Below the pieces are notes generated by a model. It saw nothing but the letters and a program-made list of their open reading frames with translations. It was not told where the DNA came from and did no database searches. Positions 7,180-15,993 of a DNA stretch of 64,000 bases are shown piece after piece (the first letter of the stretch is position 1; each line of letters opens with the position of its first letter). The stretch comes from Candidatus Wallbacteria bacterium. GTDB taxonomy: Bacteria; Muiribacteriota; JAQTZZ01. The stretch lies in contig JAQTZZ010000007.1 in NCBI GenBank assembly GCA_028687545.1, forward strand, positions 85,252-149,251. Direction: 5' to 3'. A program made the translations under genes and the position numbers.

Positions 7180-8430
7180 ATGAGTAGAGTTGTAGGTCTG
7201 ATGGTCCTGATGTTAGTGGTTCTCTCGGTTCCAGCATTTGCATCCGACATGGATTTGCGGGTTTTCAATATGGTGCATCAATACTGGAATGCGGTCGACG
7301 CCGTTTACAACGGCCAGGCCGACAAAGCCGACACCGCCCTGAACGCTGTGGAAGCCGAAGCCACAGTGATCGCCGAAGAGATCATCGCCGGCATGGAAGC
7401 GAAAGATTTCACGCTTTACAAGGAATTTGTAGCCATTTATAACCAGCCTGAGATTCATAAAGCCCCGGAAATGAGGGAACCCCTGAATCTGATCGCCGGC
7501 AAAATTTACGAATACCAGATTGCCAGGGATTACACCCCTGACACTTATTTCCCGGGTTTCGGCTATGCTGAGCCTGGATTTGTCTATCGCAAGGGTGAAG
7601 AACTCTCCAGGGAAGTCCTCTCTGTATACTGGAAGAAGATCGACAGGATCCTGGAAAAAGGCAAAAAATTCTCACTCCAGCTCGAAGTCGGCGCAGCTGC
7701 TTCGTTCGGCGGCAGCGCGGATGTAGTACAGACCGGAACTCCCATCAGCATGAATGTCGACGGACATATCAAGGAAGTAGTGCAGTGCGAAATCACGGTT
7801 AAAGAAACCATCCACACCATCTGCACAATCAAGTTCCAGAAAGTCAAAGTGTTTTTCAACCTTTATAAAGCCGAAAAATCCTGGTGGGGCGGACATGGCG
7901 ACTGGTCAATCTGCGGTAAGACCTATGAGATGCAGGATGAAGAAAGCGGACTTCAGGTAGTCGAAGTTCCCGGTACTGTCAGTGCCAGAGCTGATTACTA
8001 TCCAGGTTACGGCTATGCGGACCCGGCTTTCAACTACAAGAAGGGCGAAGAGATCAACAGCGAAATTCTCTCAGTCAACTGGAGAAAGATAACCAAGACA
8101 TTGGAAACCGGCAGCAAAACCCGTGTTCTTCTGGAAGTCGGAGCTGAAGTGCACCTGAGCGCTGGCTTGAGCATTGCAGGAATCGGCGATGCATTCAAAA
8201 TCGATGTCGGCGGAACCTTCAAGTGGGTGAAAGAGTACGAGATCACTTCCAAGGAATCCACAACATTCGAAGAAACCGTGAAATATCAGCAGGTCAAGAC
8301 TTGGGTTAAGCTCTATAAGCAGCCCAAGGGTTCAAGCGTCTGGACGGAATGCGGCAAGACTTACGACAGTTTCGAAGAACCAAGCGGACTGCCTGTAGTC
8401 GAAATTCCCGGAAACGTAACACCCAAGTAA
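7180..8430 (+). CDS. Secreted protein of unknown family, paralog 1 of 4, with duplicated C-terminal module
   Basis: 416 residues. A signal peptide covers residues 1-22. A helical region (about 23-115) resembles that of the three following genes. Two copies of a beta-rich module follow (about 118-265 and 272-410). Each begins with a YFPGFGYAEP / YYPGYGYADP motif and a GEE tract, then has a long strand region, then CGKTY and SGL-VVE-PG at the end. Copy 1 has three Cys (203, 215, 245); copy 2 keeps only the one in CGKTY. I recognise no family. It is likely exported. A GGAGG ribosome site precedes the ATG, and a rho-independent terminator follows. Confidence 0.8.
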   Translation: MSRVVGLMVLMLVVLSVPAFASDMDLRVFNMVHQYWNAVDAVYNGQADKADTALNAVEAEATVIAEEIIAGMEAKDFTLYKEFVAIYNQPEIHKAPEMREPLNLIAGKIYEYQIARDYTPDTYFPGFGYAEPGFVYRKGEELSREVLSVYWKKIDRILEKGKKFSLQLEVGAAASFGGSADVVQTGTPISMNVDGHIKEVVQCEITVKETIHTICTIKFQKVKVFFNLYKAEKSWWGGHGDWSICGKTYEMQDEESGLQVVEVPGTVSARADYYPGYGYADPAFNYKKGEEINSEILSVNWRKITKTLETGSKTRVLLEVGAEVHLSAGLSIAGIGDAFKIDVGGTFKWVKEYEITSKESTTFEETVKYQQVKTWVKLYKQPKGSSVWTECGKTYDSFEEPSGLPVVEIPGNVTPK

Positions 8431-8450
8431 TTCGGAATACCGGCAACAGA

Positions 8451-8476
8451 AAAAACCCCTCATCCGAGGGGTTTTT
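8451..8476 (+). terminator. Rho-independent terminator after paralog 1
   Basis: A 10-bp perfect stem (AAAAACCCCT / AGGGGTTTTT) with loop CATCCG. The T tract forms the 3' arm. It starts 20 nt after the stop codon. Confidence 0.85.
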
Positions 8477-8579
8477 AATTTGCCGCGGACTGCCGCCCGG
8501 AATTTTAATAATTCGGTTGCCAAAGCATGTATTTCCGGGTAAAATTAAAGCAGAATCAACAGGAGGAGGAGTAAAGTAG

Positions 8580-9449
8580 ATGAAGAAGATCGCAGTACTG
8601 GGGTTGTTTCTCGCGCTTCTTTTCGCAGTCAATGCCGCCACGACCAGTGACATGGAACGGCGAGTGTTCAGCATGGTTAATGATTACTGGAAAGCCGTTG
8701 ATCTGATCAGCAAGAATCCGGAATTGAATCTCACTGCAATGGATAAGGTTAAAGCAGAAGCTGACCTGATCGCAAATGAGATCATCACAGCTTTGGAGAA
8801 AGATGATGCGCTTCCTTATTACAATTTCGTGAAATTGTACAACAGGTCCGACATCCGCAAAGCACCTGAATTCACTGCCCCCCTGAATCTGATCGCAGAC
8901 CAGGTGATAGAGTACAAGAAAGCCAGAGATCTTACGCCAGACAGCTATTTCCCGGGATACGGCTACGCAGACCCGAACTTTGTCTATCGCAGAGGTGAGG
9001 AAGCCTCTACTGAAGTGCTTTCAGTCTACTGGAAGAGGATCGAACGCACCCTGGAAGCAGGGAAAAAATTTTCCATGCAGATCGAAGTCGGAGCTTCAGC
9101 CCAATTCGGCGGCAGCGCTGACGTAAAGGAAATCGGTCCCAGAGAAACTGTCAACATCGGTGGCAGCATCAAGGAAGTCGTGATGTGCGAAATCACTGTC
9201 AAAGACACCATCAAAACACTCTGCACTATAAAATACCAGAATGTGAAGACCTTTTTTAAGCTCTACAAAGCAGAAAAGACCTGGTGGGGCATGAGCCACG
9301 GCGACTGGATCGAATGTGGCAAGACCTATCAGATTTTCGACGAAGAGAGCGGACTGCCTGTGGTCGAAGTACCGGGCTCCAACACCCCGCTCAATACGGA
9401 AATTCCGGTTGCCCCGAATCCGACCCCGAATCCACCGACACAGCATTAA
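8580..9449 (+). CDS. Secreted protein of unknown family, paralog 2 of 4
   Basis: 289 residues. A signal peptide covers about residues 1-20, then the same helical domain as the neighbour (MERRVFSMVNDYWKAVD matches MDLRVFNMVHQYWNAVD). A single copy of the beta module runs from FPGYGYADPNF to SGLPVVEVPG. The three Cys match module copy 1 of the first paralog. The protein ends in a Pro/Thr/Asn-rich tail. AGGAGGAGG provides a strong ribosome site. The gene lies between two good terminators, so it is its own transcription unit. Function unknown; secretion is inferred from the signal peptide. Confidence 0.8.
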   Translation: MKKIAVLGLFLALLFAVNAATTSDMERRVFSMVNDYWKAVDLISKNPELNLTAMDKVKAEADLIANEIITALEKDDALPYYNFVKLYNRSDIRKAPEFTAPLNLIADQVIEYKKARDLTPDSYFPGYGYADPNFVYRRGEEASTEVLSVYWKRIERTLEAGKKFSMQIEVGASAQFGGSADVKEIGPRETVNIGGSIKEVVMCEITVKDTIKTLCTIKYQNVKTFFKLYKAEKTWWGMSHGDWIECGKTYQIFDEESGLPVVEVPGSNTPLNTEIPVAPNPTPNPPTQH

Positions 9450-9468
9450 TTCCCTTATCAGACATACC

Positions 9469-9497
9469 AAAAGCCTCCCAGACGGGAGGCTTTTTTT
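9469..9497 (+). terminator. Rho-independent terminator after paralog 2
   Basis: An 11-bp stem AAAAGCCTCCC / GGGAGGCTTTT, loop AGAC, followed by a run of T. It begins 20 nt after the stop. Confidence 0.85.
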
Positions 9498-9503
9498 ATT
9501 GAG

Positions 9504-9530
9504 CTCTTACGCTTTAATGAAGCGTTAGAG
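9504..9530. other. Inverted repeat downstream of the terminator
   Basis: CTCTTACGCTT and AAGCGTTAGAG pair with one mismatch around a 5-nt loop. There is no T tract. It may be a regulator site or a decayed hairpin repeat. Confidence 0.35.
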
Positions 9531-9585
9531 ATCATCATGCCGCGAAATGCCGCAGGCTTTTCACACTCTTTCACACTGTTTCCCC

Positions 9586-9613
9586 TTGACAATCCTCGGA
9601 ATCCGGATAAAGT
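9586..9613 (+). promoter_or_regulatory. Predicted promoter of paralog 3
   Basis: TTGACA (9586-9591) is a perfect -35. The best -10 at normal distance is TAAAGT (9608-9613, 16-bp spacer). It lies about 50 nt before the chosen start. Confidence 0.45.
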
Positions 9614-9663
9614 TATGAAAAGTATAGAGAACATAATATGAAAAAGTGGATCCGGGGGATTTC

Positions 9664-10440
9664 GTGAAAAAAGGTATCTTGATCATTGGATTCTTAGTAA
9701 CTCTCACTTTCAGCCAGGCCACAGCCGGCGGACTCGAAAACTTCAACAATCTGATAGAGAATTACTGGCAGGCCAAGAACGGTTGCGAGCAAGCTTATGA
9801 TAAAGCTTGCGCTGCAGCTGATCTGATTGCTGGTAACATTACAGCCAGGCTGGACCTGAATGATGCGTCCCTGTTCCAGGAATTCGTGAGTTATTACAAG
9901 AATACAACTGCCAGCGCTCCTGAACTGCGGGAAGCTCTCAATCTGGTAGCTGACAGGGTCGTTGAATACAGAAAATCAAGCAAAGCCACTGCAGGCAAAG
10001 ACAATGAGGATTTCACCCCTGACACGGTATTTCCAGGCTATGGATATCCTGATCCGGCATACAGCTACAAAATCGGAAGCGAGCAGAACAGGGAGATACT
10101 CCAGGAAGTAATCAAGTCAACAGTCAAATGTTTTTCCATCGGCCTGAGCTATACTGTGCTGGTTCGCGAAGGCGTTGAATTCAACCCTGCTGATTATATG
10201 CGTGTACAGAAAGTCGGTTCCGAAACTGTGAGCGTTGATAACGGTCAGGAGAGAATGGACAGGTATGCCGTGACCTTCACTAAAAGCATTCAGATCACTT
10301 GCAAAACCAGGGTCCTCAAGGTCAAAGTCTGGTCCAAGCTTTTCAGGGCCAAGAAGGGCTGGTTTGGAAGTCTGGGCCAGTGGGAAGAATGCGGCAAGAC
10401 CTACCAGATCCAGGACGACGCTCAATATTTCATGGAATAG
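9664..10440 (+). CDS. Secreted protein of unknown family, paralog 3 of 4
   Basis: I start it at the GTG at 9664 because this begins a clean signal peptide (MKKGILIIGFLVTLTFSQAT) after a GGGGGA site; the upstream in-frame GTG at 9646 would spoil it. About 258 residues. The helical domain (NLIENYWQAKNGCEQAYD) matches paralog 4 most closely. The beta module starts at FPGYGYPDPAYSYKIG and ends ECGKTYQIQDD, without the SGLPVVEVPG extension of paralogs 1 and 2. Paralogs 3 and 4 thus form a subgroup. Function unknown, probably exported. Confidence 0.78.
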   Translation: MKKGILIIGFLVTLTFSQATAGGLENFNNLIENYWQAKNGCEQAYDKACAAADLIAGNITARLDLNDASLFQEFVSYYKNTTASAPELREALNLVADRVVEYRKSSKATAGKDNEDFTPDTVFPGYGYPDPAYSYKIGSEQNREILQEVIKSTVKCFSIGLSYTVLVREGVEFNPADYMRVQKVGSETVSVDNGQERMDRYAVTFTKSIQITCKTRVLKVKVWSKLFRAKKGWFGSLGQWEECGKTYQIQDDAQYFME

Positions 10441-10500
10441 CGCTGTATATATTCTGACGTCCAAGGCGGTGAAAACCTCCTTTTCCATTTCTGCAGCTTT

Positions 10501-10516
10501 TTGTAACTGGATTAAG
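10501..10516 (+). repeat. 16-bp conserved upstream element, copy 2
   Basis: Identical to 7097-7112 (TTGTAACTGGATTAAG). It lies 48 nt before the ATG of paralog 4. Confidence 0.5.
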
Positions 10517-10564
10517 CGCGGGCTTCCTCCAATAATTGCCTCAAGAAGTATCAGTGGAGGAAGT

Positions 10565-11332
10565 ATGAAAAAGACAATCGCTTTATTGCTGTTGACAGGG
10601 GTACTGGCGTTTCAGGCTGCCGCTTTGGAAATGCCGGACCGGGCTCTGAACAGGCTGATCTCGGAGTACTGGCAGGCTAAAAACGGCTCTGAGCAGGCCT
10701 ATGACAGCGCTTGTAAAACTGCGGATCAGATCGCAGGAGGGATTATCTCCCAACTCTCGCAGAATGACCAGTCATCTTTCAGGGGATTTAACAAACTGTA
10801 TCAGGAAACTGTCGTGCAGGCTCCTGAATTGAGAGAAGCATTGAATCTCGTCGCAGACAGGATTATCGAATCTAATAAAGCACAGTCAATCGACAAAGAT
10901 GAGGATTTCACACCAGACACCCTCTTCCCGGGCTACGGCTATCCTGATCCGGAATATGAATACCGGATCGGCGATGAAATCAGCAGGGAAATGCTCCAGG
11001 AAATCACCAAAACTGAAGTCAAGTGCTTTTCAACAGATACTACTTACACCGCTCTTCTGAAAGCAGGCACCAGTTTTCCGGCTGCATTGGGAGTGACGAA
11101 AAAGAAAATCGGCACTGAAATCTTCAATCAAGATGCCAATCCTGTCAAAATGGATAAATATCTCATCACTTTCAGCCGCAGCCTGGAACTCACATGCCTC
11201 ACCAGAGACATGAAGATCAGGATCTGGTTCAAGCTCTTCAGAGCCAAAAAAGGCTGGCTCGGCAACGGCGACTTTGCAGAATGCGGAAAAACCTATCAGA
11301 TTCAGGACAGCGAACAATATATACTGCAATAA
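10565..11332 (+). CDS. Secreted protein of unknown family, paralog 4 of 4
   Basis: I start it at the ATG at 10565, which follows a GGAGG site and opens a signal peptide (MKKTIALLLLTGVLAFQAAA). The frame is open further upstream, but that extension overlaps paralog 3 and lacks a signal. 255 residues: helical region with LISEYWQAKNGSEQAYDSA, then a beta module from FPGYGYPDPEYEYRIG to ECGKTYQIQDSEQ. It shares the AKKGW and CGKTY segments with paralog 3. Function unknown. The four genes look like a local expansion by duplication. Confidence 0.78.
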   Translation: MKKTIALLLLTGVLAFQAAALEMPDRALNRLISEYWQAKNGSEQAYDSACKTADQIAGGIISQLSQNDQSSFRGFNKLYQETVVQAPELREALNLVADRIIESNKAQSIDKDEDFTPDTLFPGYGYPDPEYEYRIGDEISREMLQEITKTEVKCFSTDTTYTALLKAGTSFPAALGVTKKKIGTEIFNQDANPVKMDKYLITFSRSLELTCLTRDMKIRIWFKLFRAKKGWLGNGDFAECGKTYQIQDSEQYILQ

Positions 11333-11390
11333 ATGGAGACACCTGGACAGCATTGTTTCACCGCAAACAACTATATGATAAAATACAAAC

Positions 11391-13169
11391 ATGAAAATCG
11401 TACTGGTCACGGTGAATTCACGCTATACCCAGAGTTCCCTGGCCCTGCTCTACCTGGAAGGGATCGCAAAACGCAATTTCCCGGAAGCAATCTGCCTGAG
11501 AATGGAATTTCATCTCGGTCAGACCTCTGAGGAGATTGCCTGTGCAATCCTAAGCCAGGAACCTGATCTGGTCGGTTTTTCAGTGTATCTCTGGAACATC
11601 GAGCACACGATCAAGATCGCAGATTACCTTAAAATCTCTGAGCCTGAAATCAAACTCCTGGCCGGCGGACCTGAAGTCTCTTTCAACAGTAAAGAATTTC
11701 TGGAAACCAACCGCTCTTTTGACTTTCTGATCCGCGGAGAAGGCGAAAATGCTTTTTCTGAATTACTGGCCTCATTCTCAAAAAAAAATGCTTCGTTTTC
11801 AGGAATCAATGGTTTGATTTTCCGCTATTCAGAATGCATCATCACCAACCCTGAGAGGGAATCGATGGAGGATCTGGATTCCATTCCCTCTCCCCTGCAG
11901 CTTGGCCTGCATGCCAATGACAAGAAATTTCTGCATTATGAAAGCTCGCGCGGCTGCCCTTTTTCCTGCAGCTATTGCCTGAGCTCGATTACCCGCAAGG
12001 TCCGTTATTTTTCGCAGTCACGTGTCAGAGCCGATCTGGACGCCTTTTTCGCTTCCCAATTCCAGATGTTGAGATTCGTGGACCGCACATTCAACCTGGA
12101 CCGCAGCCATTACCATCCGATCTGGGAATACATAGTCAAAAACAGCCCTCCGGACAAGCGCTATCAGTTCGAAATTGATGCCGGACTTTTTGAAGAGACT
12201 GACTATGAATTTCTGAGCACAGTTCCATCAGGACTGTTCCAGTTTGAAATCGGAATCCAGACCACTAATCCGGTAGCTCTGCGCCTGTGCAACCGAGCGG
12301 ATCGGACCGAGAAAATCGTGGCAGCCGTTAAATCCCTTTCCGGAAACTCCGGGCTGCATCTGCATCTGGACTTGATTTCCGGTCTGCCAGGTGATGATTT
12401 CCAGAGCTTCCTGAGCACAATAGACAGGATCGCTCTGTTGAATCCCGAAACACTGCAGATTGGCAGGTTGAAAGTCCTGAAAGGCTCTCCACTCTATCTG
12501 GAAGCGGAAAATCTTGATCTGCATTTTAATCCGCATCCCCCTTACCAGGTAATCAGAACCCCAGGTTTCAGTCGCTCGGAAATCAGCCTGCTCGAAGAAT
12601 TTGCCCGTCTGACTGAACTGATCTGCAATTCCGAGCGTTTTCCCACTTTCCTGTCAGCAGTATCTAAATTTCACGGCGGATTCACTGATTTCCTCTCTGA
12701 AGTCAATTCCTGCTGGAAAAAAAGCGGATTGAATTATTACGGCATCCCTCTGCAGAAAATATTTTCGTTGCTGTCCGGGCTTTGTCTAAACTGGAGCAAT
12801 GCGGAAATCTTTCACCAGGCTCTGCTGCATGATTTCATGCTGGGAATCGATTTCAAATCAAGCCCGGATGTTGTTTTCCCGGATCATGCGAAGTATCTCA
12901 TCCAGCCTGCAGAGATCACGGTCTGCAGCAGCGGAAAAAGCTATCTGCCATTGTCCAGATTGCGGATTTACTGCTTTGACTATGATTTCCTGGACTTTTC
13001 GAAGTGCAGACATTACATTTTCTACTGCAGAACTGAAAAAATGAATTTCTTTCTTGGATTTGGCAGTAGCGAATGCGTACCAGAAGGAGACTGTCTGCTG
13101 ATCAGAGACTGTGAAAAAGGGTTCAGACTGCTGTCTTCAGACCTGTTGAAGGAGAAAAAAGAGAAATGA
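11391..13169 (+). CDS. B12-binding domain radical SAM protein (DUF4080-type)
   Basis: 592 residues. The N-terminal 150 residues form a Rossmann-like B12-binding domain (VLVTVNSRYTQSSLAL, then LAGGPEVSF). The radical SAM cluster motif CPFSCSYC has Cys189, Cys193 and Cys196. A C-terminal region of about 200 residues carries the DUF4080-like tail. Substrate unknown; many relatives are annotated as methyltransferase-like enzymes. TAAAAT lies 6 nt before the ATG and there is no Shine-Dalgarno, so the mRNA may be leaderless. The next radical SAM gene follows after 36 nt, probably in the same operon. Confidence 0.85.
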   Translation: MKIVLVTVNSRYTQSSLALLYLEGIAKRNFPEAICLRMEFHLGQTSEEIACAILSQEPDLVGFSVYLWNIEHTIKIADYLKISEPEIKLLAGGPEVSFNSKEFLETNRSFDFLIRGEGENAFSELLASFSKKNASFSGINGLIFRYSECIITNPERESMEDLDSIPSPLQLGLHANDKKFLHYESSRGCPFSCSYCLSSITRKVRYFSQSRVRADLDAFFASQFQMLRFVDRTFNLDRSHYHPIWEYIVKNSPPDKRYQFEIDAGLFEETDYEFLSTVPSGLFQFEIGIQTTNPVALRLCNRADRTEKIVAAVKSLSGNSGLHLHLDLISGLPGDDFQSFLSTIDRIALLNPETLQIGRLKVLKGSPLYLEAENLDLHFNPHPPYQVIRTPGFSRSEISLLEEFARLTELICNSERFPTFLSAVSKFHGGFTDFLSEVNSCWKKSGLNYYGIPLQKIFSLLSGLCLNWSNAEIFHQALLHDFMLGIDFKSSPDVVFPDHAKYLIQPAEITVCSSGKSYLPLSRLRIYCFDYDFLDFSKCRHYIFYCRTEKMNFFLGFGSSECVPEGDCLLIRDCEKGFRLLSSDLLKEKKEK

Positions 13170-13205
13170 AGAGAATTTTTAAATACTCCTGATAAAGGGA
13201 AATTC

Positions 13206-14144
13206 GTGAAAAAATGCACTTTCGGCCCTGTATTGTCACGCAGACTTGGCAGATCCCTGGGCATAGACCTTTTCCCGGATAAAATCTGCAGTTTCGACTG
13301 CATTTACTGCGAATGCGGGCCGACCAGGATAAAAACCATCAAGCGCGAAAATTTCATGGATCCTGAAATCGTGCTCGCTGAAATCGCCGAAGCGGTCAAA
13401 GTCCATCAGCCGGATGTCGTGACCTTTTCCGGAAGCGGCGAGCCGACATTGTTTCTGGACATGGAATACCTGGCTGAAGAGATCAGAAAAATCACGGACA
13501 AGCCGCTCGTAATGATTACGAACAGCTCTCTGCTTTTCATGCCTGAAGTGCAGAAAAGTCTTCTGAATTTCGACATGGTTCTTCCTTCGCTCGACTCGGC
13601 CGGTCTCTATACCTTCAACCTGGTAAACCGGCCGCATCCCAAGCTTTCCCTGCAGGAGATCATCCGCGGGCTTGCCGAATTCTCACATGCCTTTAAAGGT
13701 AAGCTCTGGCTGGAAATACTCCTCTGCGAAGGAGTGAACGACACTGAAGAAGACATCAGAGACCTCACCAGAGCTTTGAAAGATATCCGCACAGACCAGA
13801 TCCAGATCAATTCAGTGGACAGGCCTCCTGCATATCAGAGCGCCAGGTCTCTCAGCCGGGAAAAGCTCGCCGAATTCGCGCAGCGGCTCAATGGCACAGT
13901 GATCAGCAGGGGAGCAGATCCTGAAGCACCTGGTAAAACGAGTCCTGACGAAAAAAATCTGCTCAACTCCCTCTCCAGGAGGCCTGAGACTCTGGAAGCA
14001 CTGGCCGCCGCCTTCAGCTGCAGCGCCGGAGAGATGGAGCGTCTGCTTGCCAGGCTGGAAAACAAAGGCCTGGTCGGCAGGGACGAGCTTAACGGGCAGA
14101 CCTATTTCCGGGCCTTGCCGATGAAGAATGATCATTCAAAATAA
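13206..14144 (+). CDS. Radical SAM protein (COG0731-like) with C-terminal winged-helix-like domain
   Basis: 312 residues from a GTG start preceded by AAAGGGA. An N-terminal FGPVLSRRLGRSLGIDLFP segment and the cluster motif CSFDCIYC (Cys28, Cys32, Cys35) match the COG0731 Fe-S oxidoreductases related to TYW1. VTFSGSGEPTLF is the usual SAM-binding strand. Residues about 245-300 look like a winged helix (LSRRPETLEALAAAFSCS, then LENKGLV). Substrate unknown. The last 56 nt overlap, tail to tail, the end of the radical SAM gene on the other strand. Confidence 0.82.
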   Translation: MKKCTFGPVLSRRLGRSLGIDLFPDKICSFDCIYCECGPTRIKTIKRENFMDPEIVLAEIAEAVKVHQPDVVTFSGSGEPTLFLDMEYLAEEIRKITDKPLVMITNSSLLFMPEVQKSLLNFDMVLPSLDSAGLYTFNLVNRPHPKLSLQEIIRGLAEFSHAFKGKLWLEILLCEGVNDTEEDIRDLTRALKDIRTDQIQINSVDRPPAYQSARSLSREKLAEFAQRLNGTVISRGADPEAPGKTSPDEKNLLNSLSRRPETLEALAAAFSCSAGEMERLLARLENKGLVGRDELNGQTYFRALPMKNDHSK

Positions 14145-14910
14145 CCAATGTTTCAATCCCGAGCTTGTCTAATGTTTTCAGATACAGTTCTTCCATCTTC
14201 CGCTGCCCGCAGGCATCCGTTTCCTTCATCCTGTAGTAAACAATGTCGCCCTTCACTTCAAAAGGCTGGTTGCCTCTAGAACCCACAGCTGCCAGTTCCT
14301 TATGGCTGTGCAGCCTGCAGAGGTTCCTGCAGAGCTCGTAAAATTCCGCGGCTTCCCGATAATTTTCTTCCATTACGATGAATTGAAAGATGACGTTCGG
14401 ACCCCACTGCTTGCGCTTTTTTCTCATTTCCAGAAATTCACTGATGTTCAGCAGCAGTTGATTGAAATCTCCGCCGCGGACTTTGCTGTAAGTAATTGCT
14501 GAGGCAGCGTCAATCGAAAGAAACAGGTTGCCGGGATGAATCAACCGGTTTTGATCGCAAAGTTTCAGGATAGCTTCGGGTTTTTCCAGGTCCAGCAGCA
14601 AGGCATTGGTATGCAGGACAAGATACTCGCAAACAGGGATCTTTTTTGAGAGATCATAGATGTAATCCATCATCCGCACAAAATCAGGGTGCAGAAGAGA
14701 CTCTCCCCTGAAGAAAGGGTTGAGGCTTTTCAAGGTCACTCCTTTTCCGGAAATCTCGTCAATGATTTTCCGGAAAAGTTCGAAAGACAGAAATCCTTTG
14801 TCAGATAATGTGTTGTTGAACTGGGAGCAGAATCCGCATTTAAGATTGCAGTAGCTGGAAAGTTCAAGATTCAGGCAGCAGCTCCGGTAATCAATGAAAT
14901 GCGGAACCAT
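14089..14910 (-). CDS. Radical SAM protein, apparently truncated before its SPASM domain
   Basis: 273 residues. The radical SAM motif CNLKCGFC is at Cys21, Cys25 and Cys28. The body aligns with the neighbour at 15990-17054 (shared NISEFLEMRKKRK / VLNFLSQRKKSG region and a matching MEELYLKTLDKLGIE / MDRLFLSVSAELGIS segment). In the neighbour a SPASM domain with several Cys follows at that point. Here the frame ends after about 20 unrelated residues, read antisense to the end of 13206-14144. I infer loss of the SPASM part. It is the last gene of the minus-strand chain and begins one base after the glycosyltransferase stop. Confidence 0.8.
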   Translation of the reverse strand: MVPHFIDYRSCCLNLELSSYCNLKCGFCSQFNNTLSDKGFLSFELFRKIIDEISGKGVTLKSLNPFFRGESLLHPDFVRMMDYIYDLSKKIPVCEYLVLHTNALLLDLEKPEAILKLCDQNRLIHPGNLFLSIDAASAITYSKVRGGDFNQLLLNISEFLEMRKKRKQWGPNVIFQFIVMEENYREAAEFYELCRNLCRLHSHKELAAVGSRGNQPFEVKGDIVYYRMKETDACGQRKMEELYLKTLDKLGIETLVILNDHSSSARPGNRSAR

Positions 14911-15993
14911 TCAGAGTGCATCCTTCCCGAATGCTTTCAGAAAATAATTTTCGAACACGAATTTGTAGCTGTATTGCTCCCTGACTTTCAGGATCGCTTC
15001 CTTGCAGAGTCTGTATTTCTCTTCTGTCAGCACTTCGACAGCTCCGGGAAAATCGGAAATCCGCTGCACCACTATCCCGCATTCCCGCACTGACGCGTGA
15101 TAACCTTCAACACCCTTTTCAGTGCTGATGAATGGAAGGCCTGCAGCCAGCGAGTCGATCAGTTTCACCCTGGACCCGGCACCGTACCCGACAGGGATCA
15201 GAAAAATATCTGAAACTCCCAGCAGATCGTCCAGATAGATGATCATGTCCTTGACTCTGATATTAGCTTCTGTTTTGAACAATCTGGAAGCTTTGTTGCC
15301 TATGATATACAGATCCGGAAGATTCCGTGTTTTCCGGGCTTTTTTGTATACATTCAGCAGTTCCATGCTGCCGGAAAATGTCGCGAAATATCCGTAATTT
15401 CCAAACAGGATCAGCATCCGCTCCCCAACCCGCTCAGGTCTGATGCGGTTGCTGTATGAGTGCGGAAGATATGCCACGCGGGGATGATCCTTTGAAATCA
15501 GCTCCAGCTCTACGAGGGAAGGAGTGAAGATCAGATCAGCCAGCTGCACAAATTTTTTCAGATATTTCCTGAAAAGCATGCTCTCCAGGAAAAAGAGGGG
15601 ATTTTTCGTTTGCCTGGCCTGCTCCATTAACAGCAGCTCCTCGCAGTTCTGGAAATCAGCCACTTTCATGATTTTCACTCCCTGAAACAGATACAGAAGA
15701 TGGGAATGATCAACTGCCAGGATTTCGAAATCCGCTTCCCTGGAATGGATGAATTCCATCAGTTCAGGAGAGTAATATTTCCGCAAAGAGAATGGCCAGA
15801 GGTTGAAAGTGGAAATTGAGACCGGGAAGTTCTGCTCGCGGTTTGTAAAACAGCGCAACTCCTTATCATAGAAAAAGTAGGTGACTTCCCCGATTTTACG
15901 GAAAAAATCCAGCAGCTGCCAGGTCCGGCGCGAACCTCCGGTCGGTTCTCCAGGCATGATCGTAGAAATAAATAGAATTCGCTTTTTTGTCAT
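14911..15993 (-). CDS. Glycosyltransferase (GT-B fold, group 1 / GT4-like)
   Basis: 360 residues. It starts MTKKRILFISTIMPGEPTGG, with the Gly-Gly loop of a GT-B N-terminal domain. The C-terminal half has DIFLIPVGYGAGSRVKLIDS followed by LAAGLPFISTEKGVEG, the nucleotide-sugar binding region of GT4 enzymes. It would transfer a sugar to a lipid, glycan or protein acceptor at the cytoplasmic face. The start overlaps the upstream radical SAM gene by 4 nt. With the aminotransferase two genes upstream, an amino-sugar donor is a reasonable guess. Confidence 0.82.
   Translation of the reverse strand: MTKKRILFISTIMPGEPTGGSRRTWQLLDFFRKIGEVTYFFYDKELRCFTNREQNFPVSISTFNLWPFSLRKYYSPELMEFIHSREADFEILAVDHSHLLYLFQGVKIMKVADFQNCEELLLMEQARQTKNPLFFLESMLFRKYLKKFVQLADLIFTPSLVELELISKDHPRVAYLPHSYSNRIRPERVGERMLILFGNYGYFATFSGSMELLNVYKKARKTRNLPDLYIIGNKASRLFKTEANIRVKDMIIYLDDLLGVSDIFLIPVGYGAGSRVKLIDSLAAGLPFISTEKGVEGYHASVRECGIVVQRISDFPGAVEVLTEEKYRLCKEAILKVREQYSYKFVFENYFLKAFGKDAL

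Noticed and set aside
10364..10564. N-terminal extension of the fourth paralog
   Set aside because: It overlaps paralog 3 and lacks a signal peptide; the ATG at 10565 has GGAGG and a signal peptide.
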